From Planctomycetota bacterium (GTDB taxonomy: Bacteria > Planctomycetota > Phycisphaerae > WQYP01), in assembly GCA_021828925.1 (NCBI GenBank), contig JAJZCT010000097.1, forward strand, positions 1 to 9,130: a stretch of DNA of 9,130 bases, written 5' to 3'. A program made the translations under genes and the position numbers. This document shows, in pieces, positions 7,899 to 9,130 of this stretch. Position 1 is the stretch's first letter, and every line of letters starts with the position of its first letter. Under the pieces are notes generated by a model, which was given only the letters and a program-made list of their open reading frames with translations, was not told where the DNA came from and made no database searches.

Positions 7899-9130
7899 CT
7901 ACCGTAGTATCCTCTGCCCCGCCGCCGCCAGAATTTTTGGAATATTGAGAACGACGGCTTTGTCCTCTTCGGTAATTGTGAGTGTTGAATTTGATTGAGA
8001 TCCGCCGCTAGCCTGGGGCACGAAATCTGATTCCGCCACCCGCCTTCTGCATTCCGCCCCCGCCATCATTTCAATTTGATCATTCGTGAAGTTGTTGCAA
8101 CTGTCTCCGTTTGATTCCTTCGTGATTATACGGCGATTCAACATCATCATTTGGACGTAAATGTGGTCGGCGCGTTGCCGATAAATATCCTTCGTCTGTT
8201 CTGGAGTGTGCACCCATGGACTATTGTGTTGGTCACTTTCATAGAGTTTACGCGCAATGGTATCCAGCGATTCTTCCAGCAGGGTTCCTCGGGTGCTGGT
8301 ACTTTCAATCCAACCAAAGGGGTGAATCGTGCATCCTTTTGATGGGCCGGAGGAATTCATCCGTTCGATCAACGTTCCATAGCCCGCATGTCTGTCGATC
8401 CGCACCAGAAGGGTGACTTCCTTGCTGGCGATATGTTTGGACATTTCCAAAGCGCTGGTCACATTCAAATAATCATTGCCAAAGCAAAAGGCGATCACCG
8501 CCGGCGAATCAATGTCGCTGGCAAGTTTGGATATCTCGATTTGCTTGTCGTGATTGGTGATATCAGCATCAATTGGGGTAATTTGACAGATTTTTATCAA
8601 ACCGGCACTGCGATGCTGAACCTGATTGACCAGGGTGCTGGCGGACTTGTCCACAATGGTTATTTGGATGCCCTTATTAGGTGCGTAATGGGCGATCTTC
8701 GCCGCCTGCACTAAAACAGCCTCTCCCATGTCCCCCAAGCCGACGATAATCAAATGAGGCGTATAGTTTGCGGCACTTAGCCGCTGCGGATCCGCGAGTG
8801 AATATTTCTGAAACAACAACCGGGCGCTATTCTGGTAAATATTGAATAGAGCATAGTTCAGGGCATTCGTTGATGTTTGCGCAAGATTATGATCCTTCAA
8901 TAAGCCATAAAGATGATAATTGACGATATGAAAGTGGCATGTGGGACCGCGTCGAGTATTCGTAGGACCAAGGATATGCAACAACTGGCCGGCGATTTTC
9001 GCATTGACTCCATCGTCACCCGCAACGGCAATCAGGTGACTGGCGTGGGTCGCGTGCGCTCGATGGAGCACTTCTTCGTTCGATGCATCGCCTATCACAA
9101 TATTTGCTTTCATCTCAAAACACTCTCTCT
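7899..9130 (-). CDS. TrkA-N/RCK double-Rossmann protein with divergent RyR-like C-terminus (5' end off window)
   Basis: The frame stays open through the right edge of the window (RECFE precedes the ATG at 9113-9111), and that ATG sits in the middle of a Rossmann fold, so the true start lies outside. Numbering from it: residues 1-50 are the second half of a TrkA-N (RCK N) domain, with VIGDA (6-10) followed by VLHRA and AVAGDDGVN, the typical GDAT...vl..A...DD..N pattern. Residues 120-240 form a second complete Rossmann domain with IIVGLGDMG (122-130) and Asp155 ending strand 2, suggesting NAD(H) binding. Residues about 286-404 resemble the RyR-like C-terminus of bacterial TrkA-N proteins (NSPW, RQRADHI, NFTNDQIEMMAGAE, EEDKAVVLNIPKIL), though diverged. 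No membrane segment is visible; if this is a K+ channel or transporter regulator, any pore would be in the missing N-terminal part. It converges on the SIR2-STAND gene with a 6-bp gap and no evident terminator between them. Confidence 0.8.
   Translation of the reverse strand, partial: RECFEMKANIVIGDASNEEVLHRAHATHASHLIAVAGDDGVNAKIAGQLLHILGPTNTRRGPTCHFHIVNYHLYGLLKDHNLAQTSTNALNYALFNIYQNSARLLFQKYSLADPQRLSAANYTPHLIIVGLGDMGEAVLVQAAKIAHYAPNKGIQITIVDKSASTLVNQVQHRSAGLIKICQITPIDADITNHDKQIEISKLASDIDSPAVIAFCFGNDYLNVTSALEMSKHIASKEVTLLVRIDRHAGYGTLIERMNSSGPSKGCTIHPFGWIESTSTRGTLLEESLDTIARKLYESDQHNSPWVHTPEQTKDIYRQRADHIYVQMMMLNRRIITKESNGDSCNNFTNDQIEMMAGAECRRRVAESDFVPQASGGSQSNSTLTITEEDKAVVLNIPKILAAAGQRILR

Noticed and set aside
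7870..7900. Bidirectional terminator between the convergent genes (AGCCC with GGGCT)
   Set aside because: Only a 5-bp stem with a 21-nt loop and no adjacent U-run in either direction.
9111..9113. ATG as the true start of the RCK gene
   Set aside because: The frame continues to the window edge, and the ATG falls inside a Rossmann domain whose first half, with the glycine-rich loop, would be missing.

Overview
The window looks like a chromosomal segment from a Gram-negative-type bacterium with an exosortase (PEP-CTERM) surface-protein system. A planctomycete, or a relative in the Planctomycetota/Verrucomicrobiota group, is my best guess. It rests on the style of the large beta-rich PEP-CTERM protein at the left edge (a GSNWSGG segment, autotransporter-like repeats, then a C-terminal PEP motif, hydrophobic stretch and Arg cluster). 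The taxonomic guess is inference; no rRNA or other marker gene is present.

Layout. (1) Positions 1-3231, + strand: the 3' part of a long secreted PEP-CTERM protein whose start lies off the window. (2) Positions 3221-3718, + strand: a short ORF overlapping its end. It begins like a second secreted protein (signal peptide plus a plausible mature N-terminus) but then loses any recognisable character, so it is probably a truncated remnant marking the edge between surface-protein genes and the accessory segment. (3) Positions 3656-3878: a near-consensus sigma70-type promoter, then a leader of about 187 nt with an 18-bp direct repeat and two hairpins, ending in a good Shine-Dalgarno sequence. (4) Positions 3879-7892, + strand: an intact 1337-residue protein with an N-terminal SIR2-family NAD-binding domain, a central STAND-NTPase-like region with a degenerate Walker A, and a long helical TPR-like C-terminus. 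This is the architecture of abortive-infection anti-phage sensors that destroy NAD+. (5) Positions 7899-9130, - strand, convergent and only 6 bp away: the 3' part of a TrkA-N/RCK protein (half of one Rossmann domain, all of a second, then a divergent RyR-like C-terminus). Its start also lies off the window.

How they may work together. The SIR2-STAND-TPR gene has its own promoter and appears to be a self-contained single-gene immune sensor/effector. The convergent RCK/RyR-like gene is not in its operon; a shared role is only a hypothesis, based on adjacency and on the NAD(H)/nucleotide-binding nature of RCK domains. The PEP-CTERM genes on the left belong to cell-surface biology and are probably unrelated. 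No tRNA, rRNA, CRISPR array, transposase or integrase was seen.
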